Of a DNA stretch of 64,000 nt, positions 1 to 12,800 are shown one piece after another (positions within the stretch are counted from its first letter, which is position 1; each line of letters starts with the position of its first letter). This DNA comes from Closterium sp. Naga37s-1 (Eukaryota > Streptophyta > Zygnematophyceae > Desmidiales > Closteriaceae), in the NCBI GenBank assembly GCA_947471745.1, contig CANJKZ010001237.1, positions 2,400,001-2,464,000 on the forward strand, written 5' to 3'. A program made the position numbers and the translations under genes. Below the pieces are notes generated by a model. That model searched no databases, was not told where the DNA came from, and worked only from the letters and a program-made list of their open reading frames with translations.

Positions 1-272
1 TTCCCAAAGTCGTCGCATCACAAACAAAACTTCGAACGATCAAAACTTTCTCGTTCTTGCTCCGATCTCGGCGATTCTTGGTTCGTCGGAAAGCTCTTGA
101 GCAGAGGAGTCACTTTAGATATCTTCTCAAGCCAAATAACATTCAAACACACTCAGAAAATCCAAACCACACCAAACACAAATTCTTGCACACGTTCACA
201 TCATGCATGCAACGCACGAACATATGATGGGAGGCAGACAGACATGAATGCAAATGATAGCATCACATAACA
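1..272 (-). repeat. Partial LTR of a C-family copia element
   Basis: On the minus strand this reads from TGTTATGTGATGC and is collinear with the LTRs at 8716-9588 and 14315-15188; I judge about 85-90% identity by eye. The LTR start is at 272 and the rest runs off the left edge. It interrupts the reverse-transcriptase part of element A. No purine tract lies beside it at 273, so it is the 5' LTR of a minus-oriented copy or a solo LTR. The first five host bases, GATAG, would be its target duplication, but the other side is outside the window. Confidence 0.8.
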
Positions 273-3200
273 GATAGTTCCGTCAGCGACGGTCTTGAGA
301 CGAAAGACCCACTATTCACTTGGCACCCTCCTCCCCATCAGTGCTGCACGATCGACTAGAACCCATGTATCGCGCGACTCCAGCGCTTTCAGCTCCGCAT
401 CCATAGCTACACGCCATTCCTTGGAGTGTGGGCCTGTGAGAGCTTGTCGCGGGTTCTGAGGCTCAGTGATGCGCGGGGCGGTAGTGATTGCCGTGTGCAG
501 ACCGAAGAGTTGGAGGCCTGTGACGGTGGATGCACCTTCGGCTTCCTAAGGGGTGACTTCAACTACGTGGTTGTCATCGCTCTCTTGGGCAGGTGGTGAG
601 TTGCTTGGGGGATCATGGTGATGGGACGGTCCAGGTGTGGGGGCATCGTCGTTGTCATCATCGTCGCTGTAGTCGCGCGGGCGAGGAGGTACGCCGGGAT
701 GTTCGTCAGCGGGGTCGCAGTCAAGTGCTGCTGTGGCTTCCTCATCTTTTGGCGAGGCGAAGCTTCGGCCGTTGTTGGCGTAGGCCTGATCAACGTTGCT
801 GCGCTGGTCCTCGATCCACTGATCCAAGGTAAGCCACTCCTAGAAGAGAATAACGCGCGCGGGTACGATTATGTTGGCGTCAACGTCCAGGACCAGCCAG
901 CCCTTGTATTCATGGCTGAGTCCCAGGTGGATTCCCCAGCGCGCGCGTTCAGCGAACTTGCTGAGAGTAGCAGATGTCGGCCGATACTGCACCATGCACC
1001 CCAGACCCTCAGCATGGAGGTGTCTCCCCTTGTCCCAGTCCACTTCATGCGTGGGGAGAGGTTTCCTCTATTCGCCATGGTAGAAGGAAGGTTGTGATGC
1101 CGCACGGCGTGGTTCATGGCGTATGGCCAGTACTTCTTGGGGAGGCCCGACTGGTTCATGAGGGCGCGGACCTTCGTCATGAGGGTGCGATTGACCCATT
1201 AAGCGATGCCTTGCTGCTGGTGAGTGTAGGGGGGTGAAATATGGTGCTTGGTCCCCTTCTCCGTGAGAAACGCCTGCAGCTTGTTGCCTCGAAATTCCTT
1301 GGCGCCATCTGTCTGCCAAAGTTTCAGCTTCTTTCCTGATTTCCGTTGCGCGTGAGCCAGCCAGATGCGGAATATTTCAGGAGCCTTGGAGCGAAAATCA
1401 ACATTGGCAACCCAGACGTAGCGTGAGTACGCGTCGACGAAGGTGAGGGTGTTGCTTTCGCCGTTGACTCCGCCGTAAGTGATCACGATGTAGTCGCTAT
1501 AGACTTTCTTCAGCTTTTTGCAGTGGTTGGTGCTTGGCTCTAGCGAGGGTAAGCTTGGTGCGTGAGAGTAGCAGTGGGACAGACAGTGCAGGTGGTTGGT
1601 TGTGTTGTGCTTAGGGGTTCCGTGCCCTCGGGGCGCAGCAGTGCTCCTGGCTGAAAGACCTTTGCGCGGAGGCAGTTGTTGAAAGTCTGGCGCGAGAGGT
1701 GGCCGAGTCGCTGGTGCCAGAGGTCATCTTCAGCGCGGACTCCATGGGTGCAGAGGTAACGTGTGTGATATTCAGCTGCCTCTACGTCTGTCTCTTGAGG
1801 GATGTGAAGCACGGGTCCTTCTTCTTCTCTTGGTTCTGCTTCGTCTTCCTCCTCCTCTGCTTCTGGTTATGCTGTTGTTTCTCCTTTTGCAGGCACGATT
1901 GTGAGGTAGAGCGCGAGGAAGTTGCGGTCGAGGATGATGTGGGCGAAGGGATCTCGGCGCGAGATTCGTCCGTGAGCGTCACGTGGTGGAGTTGCAGGTA
2001 CGTTGCTCTCTTCAATTTCTGACCAAGGGGACTCCCATGTGTGAGGTGAGCGAGGTGGCGATGGTAGGTTGCGCGGAGGTCGACCGAGAGGAACTACAAC
2101 TCGTGGTGGAGTTTCCGCGGCTGCTCGCTCAGCAGTCATCTCTCTCTCTTCCTCCTCTAGTTCTTCTCGGGTGATTTCCGGTGCCTCGGCACTTTCGATT
2201 CCTTCGATTGCCGCCAAGTCCTATTCAACTTCTTCTGTGCGGCTCGTCGTGGGCGTGAAGCAGGTGGTGCAGAGTCCGTCAAGCCCGGGCTGGTGCAGGT
2301 TGATCTCACGAGGGTGAGGGCTGCGTCTGATCCACGGCCGTCCATCAGGGTGCTTCCAGGATTCTTCATCCATGTAGGCGAAGTCCAAGGGGTCGAGGTC
2401 CACAAGCTCGTCCGAAGTTTCTCTGCAGTCAGGTATGTCGAAGTCTTGCACGTAGACTTCGTTGATTGAGCGTGCTCGCCCGAGGTACTTGTGAGTTTCG
2501 ACGGGAGTGTCGGGGGGAGCGTAGTTGAGGATGCGATCTCGTGTGTAAGGGTCGGTGATGAACGTGACTCTACAATCAAAAAGTTGTGCTGGGGACAATA
2601 GGTTGAAGCGGAGGTCCGGTACGTAGAGCACGCCGTTGAAGGTAATGTATGTGTTGTTGTCTCGTGCTTGTAGTACGACGATGCCTTGCGCGTTTGCGCG
2701 CAACTGGCCGTTGTCAGCGACGGTGACATAAGTGGGAGTGGGATTGCGGCTGATGTTGGGGATATAGCGCACTGATCCCACCATGTGTTGGCCACAACAT
2801 TTGTCCAGGTACCATTTGTTGCGAGCTGCATTGTTGTTACGCAGAAGCAGCGCGAGTCGTGGCATGACAATGGTTGCTTTGTCGATTATAAGGAAGTCTT
2901 GTTCCTCTTGCCATCCCAGCGGAACCGGTTGCTGATCTTGGCGGTGAGGTGGGCTTTCTCTCAATTGGATTGGTAGGTGCCACTCTTGCCAGTCCTCATC
3001 TTCTTAGTAGTAGTGTCTGTTGGTGAGTGGGTTGTTGTAACCCACTTCTGGTTGAATTAGCTCGCTGGCGGGTTCCTCACCTCCGTCAGGTGTAGTAGCT
3101 CGTGGGCGACGCATCGTCGCCATGTTCGCAATCATGTTTCTTGTTGCTCCCGTCTATGGTGCTTGTGTCTGTTGTTGTTGTTGTGCAGGAGGACGAGGAG

Positions 3201-3749
3201 CTTGGTGTTGGGGCTGGAGGTGACGGGCATCTTGTCGGCCGACCCAGTTGTTATGGTGAGTGGAACTTGGGTGGCGATTGTTGGACCGGAACTTCCATCG
3301 GTCCGTTGAATGGCTGAAGACTTTGCAAATTTTGCAATAATGGCGGGTTGGTTGTCGTTGCTCTTCACGGTTGTCGACGTAGAAGGTGAGGCGCATTTGG
3401 CGCGGCGCGGAGCTTGTCTTGCTCGAATCCATGTCTTGTTGTTCAGTGAGTGCGGCGCATAGGGCAGATTTTGAAATTGTGCCTCTTTGTCGGAGCAGCG
3501 CCTTGCAGGGCTTCCACTCAGGCCCGAGTCCTTGGAGCACGATATTGACAAAGATCTCCTCCGAGATCGCGCATCCATGCTTTGTGATTTGATCACGGAT
3601 GTTCCGACATCGATTAATGTATAAATTCACTTTCTCCCCGTGCCCCAACTTGGTCTCCATAAGTTGCTGCAGGAGCCTGCTGGAGGTGACTGAGTCCTTC
3701 GGTTGATATACCTCAACGAGGCGCTTCCAGGCTTCCAAGGCTGGAGCGG
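273..3749 (-). mobile_element. Element A, Ty1/copia fossil (main part, minus strand)
   Basis: This is the older element into which B was inserted. Reading from right to left on the minus strand, it carries a gag domain of the UBN2 type (about 3150-3740; CKICKVFSHSTDRW resembles a zinc knuckle), a protease/pre-integrase region (about 2220-2960; LYVPDLRFNLLSPAQL), a GAG-pre-integrase HQRLGHLS motif (about 1700-1750), an integrase core (about 870-1490), an acidic linker (about 546-827) and the start of reverse transcriptase (EWRVAMDAELKAL, about 370-430), which runs into the LTR at 272. The order gag-PR-IN-RT is that of copia. It is broken, with roughly half a dozen or more breaks besides the insertions, so it is old. 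Its gag start continues at 19336. Confidence 0.85.
3745..3749. other. Target-site duplication of B, left copy (AGCGG)
   Basis: AGCGG stands just before the B LTR at 3750 and again just after the other B LTR at 19336-19340. The sequence on both sides of the pair belongs to the gag of element A, so this marks where B entered A. Five bases is the usual copia duplication length. Confidence 0.9.
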
Positions 3750-3888
3750 TGTCACAATATAAAATTGACTAAAACAGAAAAGTACAAAACAAGATATATA
3801 CAAAACCTAACCCTAGTGCAAGTACAAAATAACACAAGGGAAAACACCTAGACTAGAACTTCACAAACTATAGAATTATAGTTTGACA
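3750..3888 (-). repeat. B 3' LTR
   Basis: This 139-bp repeat reads TGTCAAACTATAATTC to TATTGTGACA on the minus strand and so has TG..CA ends. The G-rich stretch CTATGGGGGTG just inside it (about 3889-3900) is the purine-tract position shared with D, G and I. Confidence 0.92.
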
Positions 3889-6211
3889 CACCCCCATAGT
3901 CTAGGTGACGGTAGTCCTGTAGAAACAACAAGAGCAAGCAACGGTCACAAGACCAGTCCACAAGAACAAGACAAATCTCAGGGTGGAGCTCAAAGTCACC
4001 ACACACTCCGAGAGCAAGCAAGGGGCCACAAGGCCAGTCCACATGCAGGTATATAGCAAATATATATAGAGATGCAAGAGTACAAGACATGCAGGACAAG
4101 GCATCTCTACGTAAGCAAGTGAGGACGGGAAGGCACAAGGCCAAGCTGGGTGCAGAAACGCTGGTGGTCACAAGGCGGCAACGCCTTGGTGAAGATATCT
4201 GCAGTGTTCGCCTCAGAGACCACACGTACCACACGGGCCTGGCCACGCTGCTGCGACTCACGCAGAAGGAAGTAACGAAGCTGGATGTGCTTCGCCTTCC
4301 CAACCAGTCGGGGCTCCTCACACAACAGGACAGCAGACCTGTTGTCGGCGAACAAGACTGGGGGAGAGCGAGGCCGCTCACCAAGGTCAGTGAGAAGGAA
4401 AGACAGCCAGCGAAGCTCCTGGGCGGCCATGGCCGCAGCGTACACCTCTGCCTCACAGCTGGAACCGGCAACAGACGACGCCCGAGTCGACCGCCACGAA
4501 ATAGCACCTGCCCTGAGGCCAAAGGAGTACCCCTGTGTAGACCGACGCGTCTCCGCGTCGTCGGCCCACGACGAGTCCGAGTAACCTGTGAGTGTAACTG
4601 GCTGCTTCCCTCCAAGGACAAGTCCCATGCCTGATGTACTGGCCACATACTTCGCCACCCTCTTAGCCGCGTACCAGTGGGAAGGTCGGTGTCTCCCAGG
4701 CGCAACAAAGCGCGCAAGGACGCTAAGAGGGTAAGCTAGGTCTGGGCGAGTGTAGGTCATTAGGTACATGAGACAACCCACCAGCTCAGGATATGGACCG
4801 CTGGACTCAAATGGCTCGTCCGAAGGTGGAGCCGTGAGCCCATGATCCACACCAAGAGGGGTGAGCTGTACCTTGGAGAACGGGAAGCGAAACAGCATGA
4901 GGATCTGCTCGACCATATGCGACTGAGTCAGCGTAATGGTGCGAGCTGCCCTGTCCCTGGTGATCTACAGGCCAAGGTAGTGTTGCAGCTCACCAAGGTC
5001 AGTGCAAGTGTGTCTCCTCTGCAGTTCCTCCTTCACGGAGGCCAGCGCACGTCGGTCGGGAGTGGCGAACACTAGGTCGTCGACGTAGACCAGGACAAAG
5101 AACGGGGTCGAGCCACGGCGAACGAATAGTGACAAGTCAACAGACGACGGAAAAAAATCAAGAGCTGCAAGGGTCGAGTCAAGTGTGTCGTGCCACTCAC
5201 GTGGGGCCTGATGCAGGCCGTAGACTGGTCGACGCAGCTGCCACTAGGTCCCAGGTGGGAAAGAGCCAGTGAAGCCAGGCGGGCGATGCAGCCAAATCTG
5301 CTTGTGCAGGCTCCCCTGAAAGAACGCGGTGGAAAAGTCCAAGGAGTGCAACTCGTAGTCGCGCTGGGCTGCAATATGCAGCAACACCCGAAGAGTACTC
5401 ATCTTCGGGGTGGGAGCGAAGGTCTGGAAGAAGTCCACCCCCTCTCGCTGACTGAAGCCTCTCGCCACATAGCGCGCCTTGAACACAGGTGGTGATCGAG
5501 GCGGCCGCTTCACCTTGTAGAGCCATCGGCCACTGACGACGTTCGTCCCAGGTGGTGGGACTGCGTCGACGTAAGTGCCTGTGAACCTATAAGATGCCAT
5601 CTCTGCCTCCTCAGCTGCTATCCAGTACGAAGCCCAGGGACCAGAGACCGCCTCGGCGTGAGTGCGAGGGATCGGGATGTCAAGGGCGTCTGGATCCCCC
5701 TCAGGGGCAAGCAGCATGGCGCAGAGATGAGGAACAGTGGCCGCAAGGAAACCAAGCTCGAAATGCCTGTCCTCTAGGGCCTCCAGGGGAAAGACAAGAG
5801 CACCCCCAGAGGACGGAGAACGAGCAGGGCCACTCACCAAGTGAGCGGCGTAGTCAAGGCGGTGGGAAGAGGCAAAGCCAGAGACAGTGGTAACAAGTGC
5901 TGAGACAGACGACAGAGGTGTAGTCGGGTGAGTGACCAACGCGGACAAAACACGGGAGACGACAGGACGGGAGGCACGGAGGTAGTCGGACAACGGGTCG
6001 TGAAGCACAGTGAGGGACGACTCAGGGGGCTGTGGAAGGACAGGAGGAGGTGGAACACGAGAGCAGAGAACAAGGTGAAACGGACCGTCTGCACGGTAAC
6101 GGGACCGACGGGGCTGTGGAGGCACAGCACGACTGAGGGGAGGACGACGAGTCCATTGGGACGAGGAAAGGGACTCAACAGGGGGAACAGGAGGGGACGG
6201 TAGGGGACCAC
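3889..6211 (-). pseudogene. B reverse transcriptase and RNase H region (fossil)
   Basis: The minus strand encodes copia RNase H (SCEAEVYAAAMAAQELRW near 4430; KHIQLRYFLLRE near 4270; ANTADIFTKALPP near 4190) and reverse transcriptase (ILAVASYWIAAEEAEMAS-like start near 5600; VSGRWLYKVKRPP near 5510; KARYVARGFSQREGVDFFQT near 5450; LVYVDDLVF near 5080). It is the 3' half of B and ends at the 3' LTR. The coding frame is no longer continuous. Close relatives are D (22450-24075) and G (45060-46407). Confidence 0.85.
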
Positions 6212-7324
6212 GAACAAAGCGTGCAGGTGCTGGGTAGGGGAGGTCGCGTAGTCGCAGTCGCTGCTGATCCGCCTCCTCTGGCGTCTGCTGTGACAATACC
6301 GGCCCCTGCTGCTGCTCCTGTGGCTCCGCCTCTGCCTTCTCCTGCTGCGGCTGCAGCTGCACCCAGTGCTGCGACCGGGACTCCTGCGCTACCCTCTCCT
6401 GCTGCGGCCGTGACTCCTCCTCTACTCTCTCCTGCTGGTTCTGTAACTGCACCTGCTGCTGCGGGTGGGACTCCTGCTCTACCCTCTCCTGGTGTGGTCG
6501 TGACTGCTCCTCTACTCTCTCCTGCTGTGTCTGTAACTGCACCTGCTGTTGCGGGCGGGACTCCTGCTCTACCCTCTCCTGGTGCGGCCGTGACTCCTCC
6601 TCTACCCTCTCCTGCTGCGGCTGCAGCTGCACCCACTGCTGCGACCGGGACTCCTGCGCTACCCTCTCGTGCTGCTGCTGTGACTCCTCCTCTACTCTCT
6701 CCTGCTGCTGCTGCTGCTGCTGTGCCGTCTCAAACCGCTCACGCTCCTCCCTCTCCAACCGGAGGAGACGCTACTCACGGGTCAGGAAACGTACAGTGCG
6801 CGGTGTAGGCGCCACAGTGCCAGTGCCTCCAGCTCCAGCACCCCCAGAACCAGCACCTCCACCACCGACACCCCCGGGGCCTCCAGTACCTCCCGCAGGA
6901 ACACCCCCAGGCTCCGCAGCAACCGGCCGCAGAGAAGAACGAGGAGGAAACTGCGGGACGGACGGGAAGCCAGGGGGTGAGGCAGGGCGAGGCCGACAAC
7001 TCGAGGCTGCCGTGTCCTCCACAGGAGTGACCTCCACGCCCACAACCCCTGCACCCCCAGAGCCGACACCACCAGCTCCTGCAGCCCCAGTACCCTCACC
7101 CTCCGCAACTGCACCTCCCGCACCCCCAGACACGACAGGGACTGGACGCTGCGGGGGGGACGACTGCGGAGTGACGTGCGACACACCTGACGGGGCAGGA
7201 CGCGAAGGGGGGGGGGGCTACCGGGGCGACTGGTGGGGGCTCAAGGGTGAGGAACAGCGGGGGGGGAAAGGTCTCAGTACCTCGGTGGGGGCGACTCCTG
7301 TAGTAACAGACAGACTCGTCGACG
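6212..7324 (-). repeat. B linker, left copy of a ~1.1-kb duplicated segment
   Basis: This segment matches 15189-16250 closely. It holds the end of the integrase region and a linker rich in Pro/Gly/Ala and then in Gln/Glu, with repeats such as ERVEEESRPHQERVEQES on the minus strand. It contains the undisturbed C target site CAAAG near 6212-6216; in the right copy the same site abuts the C 3' LTR. At 7323-7324 it passes into C pol with only about 2 bp shared. The two copies differ by some substitutions and by length variation, so they are not an assembly double of one read stack. Confidence 0.88.
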
Positions 7325-8658
7325 AGATCTTTGCTCCTGTGGGGAAAGGCACAACACTGCGGGTGTCATTGGCAATGGCTGCAAATCGTGGATGGCGGGT
7401 GAAGCAGATGGACATTACCACCGCCTTCCTCAATGGGATCATTCTGGAGGAGCTGTACATGTTGCAGCTTGAGGGATTGGATGATGGGAGCGGCAGGGTG
7501 TGCAGGCTGAAGAAGGCCATTTATGGCCTGAAGCAGGCTCCTCGTGCATGGTACCACAAGCTGGAGGAGACACTGCTGGCTGGGGGATTCAAGAAGAGCG
7601 AGTGTGATCAAAGCTTGTTCCTGCTGCAAGAGAAGGAGCAGTTCCTCATGCTCCTGGTGTACGTGGACGACATCCTTCTCTTCTCTGAGCCGTCTGCGAT
7701 GATTGATCGTGTGGAGGAGATGTTGGAAATGCAGTTCAAGTGTTCCAAGATGGGAGATGTGAAGTACTACCTGGGGATGCATGTGGAGAGGGACCTTGAC
7801 AAGGGAGTGTTGAGGTTGCACCAGAGGAAGTATTGTGAGGGGCTGGCTGAGAAGTATGGGCTGCAAGATGGAGGAAAGCCAGCCACCCCACTGCCTTTGG
7901 GGTTCACTGTGGAGCCCTGTGTTGATGAGGAGGTGGTGGGTGAGAGAGGCAGGAAGCTTTTTCATTCCATGGTTGGGGCACTCAACTATGCGGCTAACCA
8001 CACGCGGCCTGACATTGCCTTTGCAACATCCAGGCTTGCCAGTGTGGTTTCACGCCCCAGTCATGAGCAGCTGGAAGCGGCCAAGAGGTTGGTCCGCTAT
8101 GTCAGTGCAACGGCATCAGTGGGTTTGGAGTATAGTGCTGCTCGACAGAGGCTGCAAAGGGGTGCAGCTGATTTGAGCAAGGGGGAGATGCTCATGACCT
8201 GCTACACTGACGCTAGCTTCAACTCTGTGAAGACGGATGGCACCAGCATTGGAGGCTATGTGTGCCTGTTTGGAGGTGGTGCAGTGAGCTGGCGCAGCAA
8301 GAAGCAGAACGAGGTGGGGCAGTCCTCGTGTGAGACAGAGTACATGGCCCTGCATCATGGGGCCAAGGAGGTGGTGTGGCTGAGGCGTCTGTTGGAGGAG
8401 ATCGGAGTGTGCCAGAGGGAGCCGACTGTGATTTTCTGTGACAATGAGTCGGCAGTGAAGTTAGCCAAGAATGCTTGCCTTCATGGGCTGACGAAGCACA
8501 TCAGGCCCAAGTGGCACTGGGTGAGGAGGCTCCTGGACAAGGAGGTGCCGCTGGAGATTGTGAAGACCCATAAGCAGGCGGCTGACATTCTCACCAAGCG
8601 CCTGGCTGAACCTGAGCATTGGAAGGGCATGAAGCTTGCTGGAATGAGTGTGCATTGA
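7321..8658 (+). pseudogene. C-family pol 3' part (RT core to RNase H), incomplete copy
   Basis: From DEIFAPVGKGTTLRVSLA onward the plus strand is nearly identical to 12922-14257 in the full C copy. It includes the reverse-transcriptase YVDDILLFS motif (about 7660-7690), RNase H motifs (CYTDASFNS near 8200; SSCETEYMALHH near 8325) and the terminal stop. A purine tract and an LTR follow, as in the full copy. The open frame extends upstream to 6796, but that stretch is antisense B linker and not part of C. This is the left, incomplete unit of the C tandem array. Confidence 0.9.
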
Positions 8659-8701
8659 GGGTGCATGCTTGAGCTATGGCATGTGGGATGATGGTAGGCA
8701 G

Positions 8702-8715
8702 CCAGAGGGGGAGTT
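8702..8715 (+). promoter_or_regulatory. C purine tract (left unit)
   Basis: CCAGAGGGGGAGTT immediately precedes the LTR start TGTTATG. It is the expected plus-strand priming site of an LTR element and is the same as the tract at 14301-14314. Confidence 0.75.
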
Positions 8716-9588
8716 TGTTATGTGATGCAATCGTTTGCATTCACGTCTGTCTGCCTCCCACCATATGTTCGTGCGTTGCATGCGTGGTGTGAGCGTGTGC
8801 AAGAATTTGCATTTGGCATGGTTTGGATTTTCTGAGTGTGTGTGAATGTTATTTGGCTTGAGCAGATATCTGAAGTGACTTCTCTGCTCGAGAGCATTCC
8901 GACGAACCAAGGATCGCTTCAATCGGAGCACGAACACGAAAGTTACGAACATTTGAAGTTCGTATGCTTTTGATATTTGGTTGTGGCGACTATGGGAAGT
9001 TGTGGGGTTGACTCCATAAGGGGTATAGACATTTGGGGGTTGGGAAATTCGTCAATTCTACTGTAGTTGCTGCCATGTGGTTGGGAAAACCCAAACCAGG
9101 TTGGCAAGTGTGGCCAACTTGGGTGAGGTGGATTGTGGAGGTTGGGAAAGTGACAAAAGTGAAAGTGGGGTTGCCTATGGAGAGGGGAATTGTGTGGCAT
9201 GGGGTTTTCTTGGTTGGGGAATCTCTTGGGACCTTCCCTCTCGTCCTCCTCTTCCCACCTACCTGGTTGATTGGTACTCTGACTTTCTTGTGTAGTAATT
9301 GTGAACTTGTGAGACTCTTGTGATTGAGTTAAGTTCCTATGGCAGCATAACCCCCTGTGCGCCGAAATTGATAAGTCGAGAAATACTTCACTTTTCGATA
9401 CGATTCAAATTGGGAATTGTAGCTACGCTCTAAAGCAACCACATACCAAAATTGGTGAAGTTTTGACGGTGCGTTTTTCGTCGACGACGTTTCTTGTGAG
9501 CGCGACGATTCTGTCCAGAAATTGAGACCAACGATTTTGTGATATTTCGGCCCCTAATCTTCATAGACTCCGTCCTTAGTCTCTAACA
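8716..9588 (+). repeat. C LTR shared between the two array units
   Basis: This 873-bp repeat has TG..CA ends (TGTTATGTG to CTCTAACA). It lies downstream of the partial unit's purine tract and upstream of the full unit's primer site. It therefore serves as 3' LTR of one unit and 5' LTR of the next. It should hold the element's promoter, but I cannot fix a TATA box with confidence. Confidence 0.95.
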
Positions 9589-9590
9589 AG

Positions 9591-9602
9591 TGGTATCAGA
9601 GC
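9591..9602 (+). promoter_or_regulatory. C primer-binding site
   Basis: TGGTATCAGAGC lies 2 bp after the LTR end. It matches the site complementary to the 3' end of initiator methionine tRNA that many plant copia elements use for minus-strand priming. Confidence 0.88.
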
Positions 9603-9808
9603 GATTAAGGACCTTGTGGGGAGTCTACTGAAGTGTGAAGACCCTCCTAGACCCACCATGGCCTGTGGGCATGCCTAAGTGGAGTACTGGAGGTTGCATG
9701 TGACTTCCGCTAAGGGGAAACTCTGCCGAAATTTCGTTGGCGCCGACACTTGTGAAAATATTGTGGATCTTCGGTGTGGACAGCAAAGGGGGGAGCTGAA
9801 ACCTGTGA

Positions 9809-12800
9809 TTGGGAGCAGAGGAAATGAGTCAAGGGAGTGGAGATGCAGCTGAGAAGAGGAATGAGCCGCCACCATCCAAGATCGAGGCATTGGATGGCTC
9901 CAACTATGAGGAATGGAGCGGGCGGATGCGGAGTGCGTTTAAGCGCTACAAGCTGCTGAAACTTGCGATGGGAGAAGAGAAGATGCCGGAGGAAGGCGAC
10001 GCCCGCGATCGTTGGATTGAGAAGAGCGCGGTGCTGTACGACCTCATCCTCCAGTCGGTCAACAACCACATGTTCCAGCATATCAAAGATTTGGTGGAGC
10101 TCGATGACTCGGGACCGAAGGCGTGGAAGCTACTTCGGGATGTGATTCAGCCCAACACGCTGCCGATGGTGATTGTGTTGGAGAAGGAGCTGGCTGCCCT
10201 CTCCATGCGACCGGGTGATGATGTGAAGCCGGTCCTTGACAAGATCAAGGACACCTATGCGAGGATGGCAGCGGCGGGCAGCAATGTGTCGCAGATGCAG
10301 CAGTGCACCAAGATCATCTCGGTGCTCGACAACTCATGGGACAACCTGATCCCCACCCTCAACTCTCAGCAGGACCAGTGGACACCTGAGTGGCTACGGC
10401 AGCAGATTCTGCAGGAGGACTTTCGCAGGCGCCACACCGGAGGTGGTGCTGCCAACAAAACTGCTGAGGGGTATGGAGCTGCAGGAGGCAGCAGAGGAAG
10501 AGGGGGTGGGAGAGGCCGAGGCCGTGGGAGGAGCTTTGGCAGAGGGAGAGGCCGAGGTGACTACAACGAGGGGCATGGGAGCTCTGGTGGCAGGGGGGGC
10601 ACTCGAATGGAGGGTGCTTGCTGGTACTGCAAGAAGGCTGGACATCCGTGGTTCAAGTGTTTCAGCCGGCCTGAGGGATGGGCGCCTCCAGGCATGAAGC
10701 CGCCAAGTGGTGAACGTGCACGAGGTGGTGTTGTGCAAGGTTCAGGTGCACAAGGTGATGGTGCACAAGGAAAAGCCGACCCTGGCATGTTCCTCATGGT
10801 TGAGGATGTGAAAGGGAATGGGGGTGATGTGGGTTCAGTTGGGAAGGTTGTGATGCATCCCCTCACTCACTGGGTGATCGTTTCAGGTTGCACAAGTCAC
10901 ATGACACCGAGGGCAGATTTGCTTGATGAGGTAAAACCCCCCGGGAAGATCAAGTTTGTGGTTGCCGCTTCAGGTGCTTTGCTCCCTGTGATTGGTGTGG
11001 GGAATGCCAAGGTAATGGGAGCTAATGGGGGGCTTGTGGGGCTGGGGAATGTGCTGTTGGTTGAAGGTTTGTCCGCTAACCTTCTTTCTGTGCGCCGGCT
11101 GCAGAAGAGCAAGGCCAAAGTGACCTTCGGCCCAACCAGCTGCCGTGCAAAGCTTGGGAAGCTGTTGTTGTGGGATCTGGAGGAGAAGAACAGCTGCATC
11201 AAGGACCTGTGGCAGCTGCCCATCATCCCTTGGAGTGGGAAACCTCCAGCAACGGCAGCGGCAGCAGCAACGGCAAAGGCAACTGCAGGAGGAGAGGAGA
11301 CTGCACCAACGGTTGGGGCCCTGGATGCAGTCAAGAAGGTGCAGCAGCCACAGCAGCCACATGGTGAGGTGCTTGCTGGTGTGGATCGGAGCGCTGCATG
11401 GGCAAAGGCTTCGCCTGGGAGTGGTGAGGCCGATTGGGAGACATGGCATGAAAGGCTATGCCATGTGAATTTTCCTATGCTGCAGAAGTTGGTTAAGGAT
11501 GGGAGCTTGAAGGGGTTGGAGGTGAAGGGGGCAGCGAAGGAGATTGGGAGCTGCCCTACATGCCTTGAGACCAAATTCACAAAGTTTCCCTTCAGTAGCA
11601 GCACAGGACCAGCCAAGGCTCCACTTGCGCTTGCGCACATGGATGTGGTGGGCCCCACGAGGGCCCTTTCTCTCTCGGGCAGCCACTACTTCCTGACCAT
11701 TGTGGATGACCACACGCGTGCGGTGTGGGTCTACCCTCTCAAGACTAAGGGGGAGGTGGCAGCGGCTGTTCTTAAGGAGTGGATGCCGAGAGCTCAAAGG
11801 GAGAGTGGACACAAGGTGAAGGTGATCCGCACTGACAACGGGGGAGAATTCATTGGCGCTGATTTTGAGGCGGTGCTGAAGAAGAAGGGGATCCAGCATC
11901 AGCTCACGGTGCCCTACAACCCTCAACACAACGGCGTGGCTGAGCGGTTCAACCGGACCCTGCAGGAAGGTGCTCGCACTCTTCTTGGGCGTGCAGGGCT
12001 GCCGGATCCGTTCTGGGTGACTGCACTGCGGCAGGTCGCCCTTGTGAAGAACAGTGTGCTGGCGACTGTGGGGGACAAGCAGTGGGTCCCCTACACCAAG
12101 TGGTATGGGAGTGCACCAGCTGTGAACATGCTGAGAGCCTTTGGGTGCATGGTGGTGTTTCATGTGCCTAAGGAGAAGAGGGGAAAGCTGGAAGCTTCTG
12201 GGAGATGGGGTGTGCACTTGGGGCTTGCTAAGGATCACAAGGGCTGGCTGATTTGGGACTTGACCAGCCAGCAGCTGACTGTGTCAAGGGATGTGAAGTT
12301 CCTCGAGTCCTTATACTACAAGGAGTGGAAGCAGCAGCAGCAGAAGCTTCCTACTACACCACTGATCATTGAGGCCGATGAGGTGCAGCGGCCTTCGAGG
12401 CAAGTGCAGGTCACTGTCTCAGAGGAGGAGATTTCTGGGGTGATTGAGGATGGGGGAGAACCTGAGTTGGAGGAGCAGCAGCAGCAGCCGCAGCAGCAGC
12501 AGCAAGGTGCTCCACAAGGTGCCGCACGTCCGGCTGACCGTCCTAGGAGGGATGTGCGCCCTCCTAACCGGCTGACCTTTCCGAGCTTTGGCAAGCCAAA
12601 GGTGGTAAGGGCTGGTAGTGTGGCTGAGCAGTGTGATGAGGATGAGATAGCACACTGCTACTGGGTAGCCATCCCTGAGCCCAAGACACTAGCCGAGGCG
12701 TTGAGCGGGCCAGATGCTGAAAAGTGGAAGCAGAGTGTGAAGGAGTATGATTCTCTGCTGGAGAACGAGACGTGGGAGCTGTGTGAGCTGCCACCTGAGA

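Noticed and set aside
6796-8658. A 620-codon plus-strand frame as a fusion of a Pro-rich protein with reverse transcriptase
   Set aside because: The first third is antisense of the B linker, which is open by composition. The rest is the incomplete C unit. The frame is an accident of the junction.
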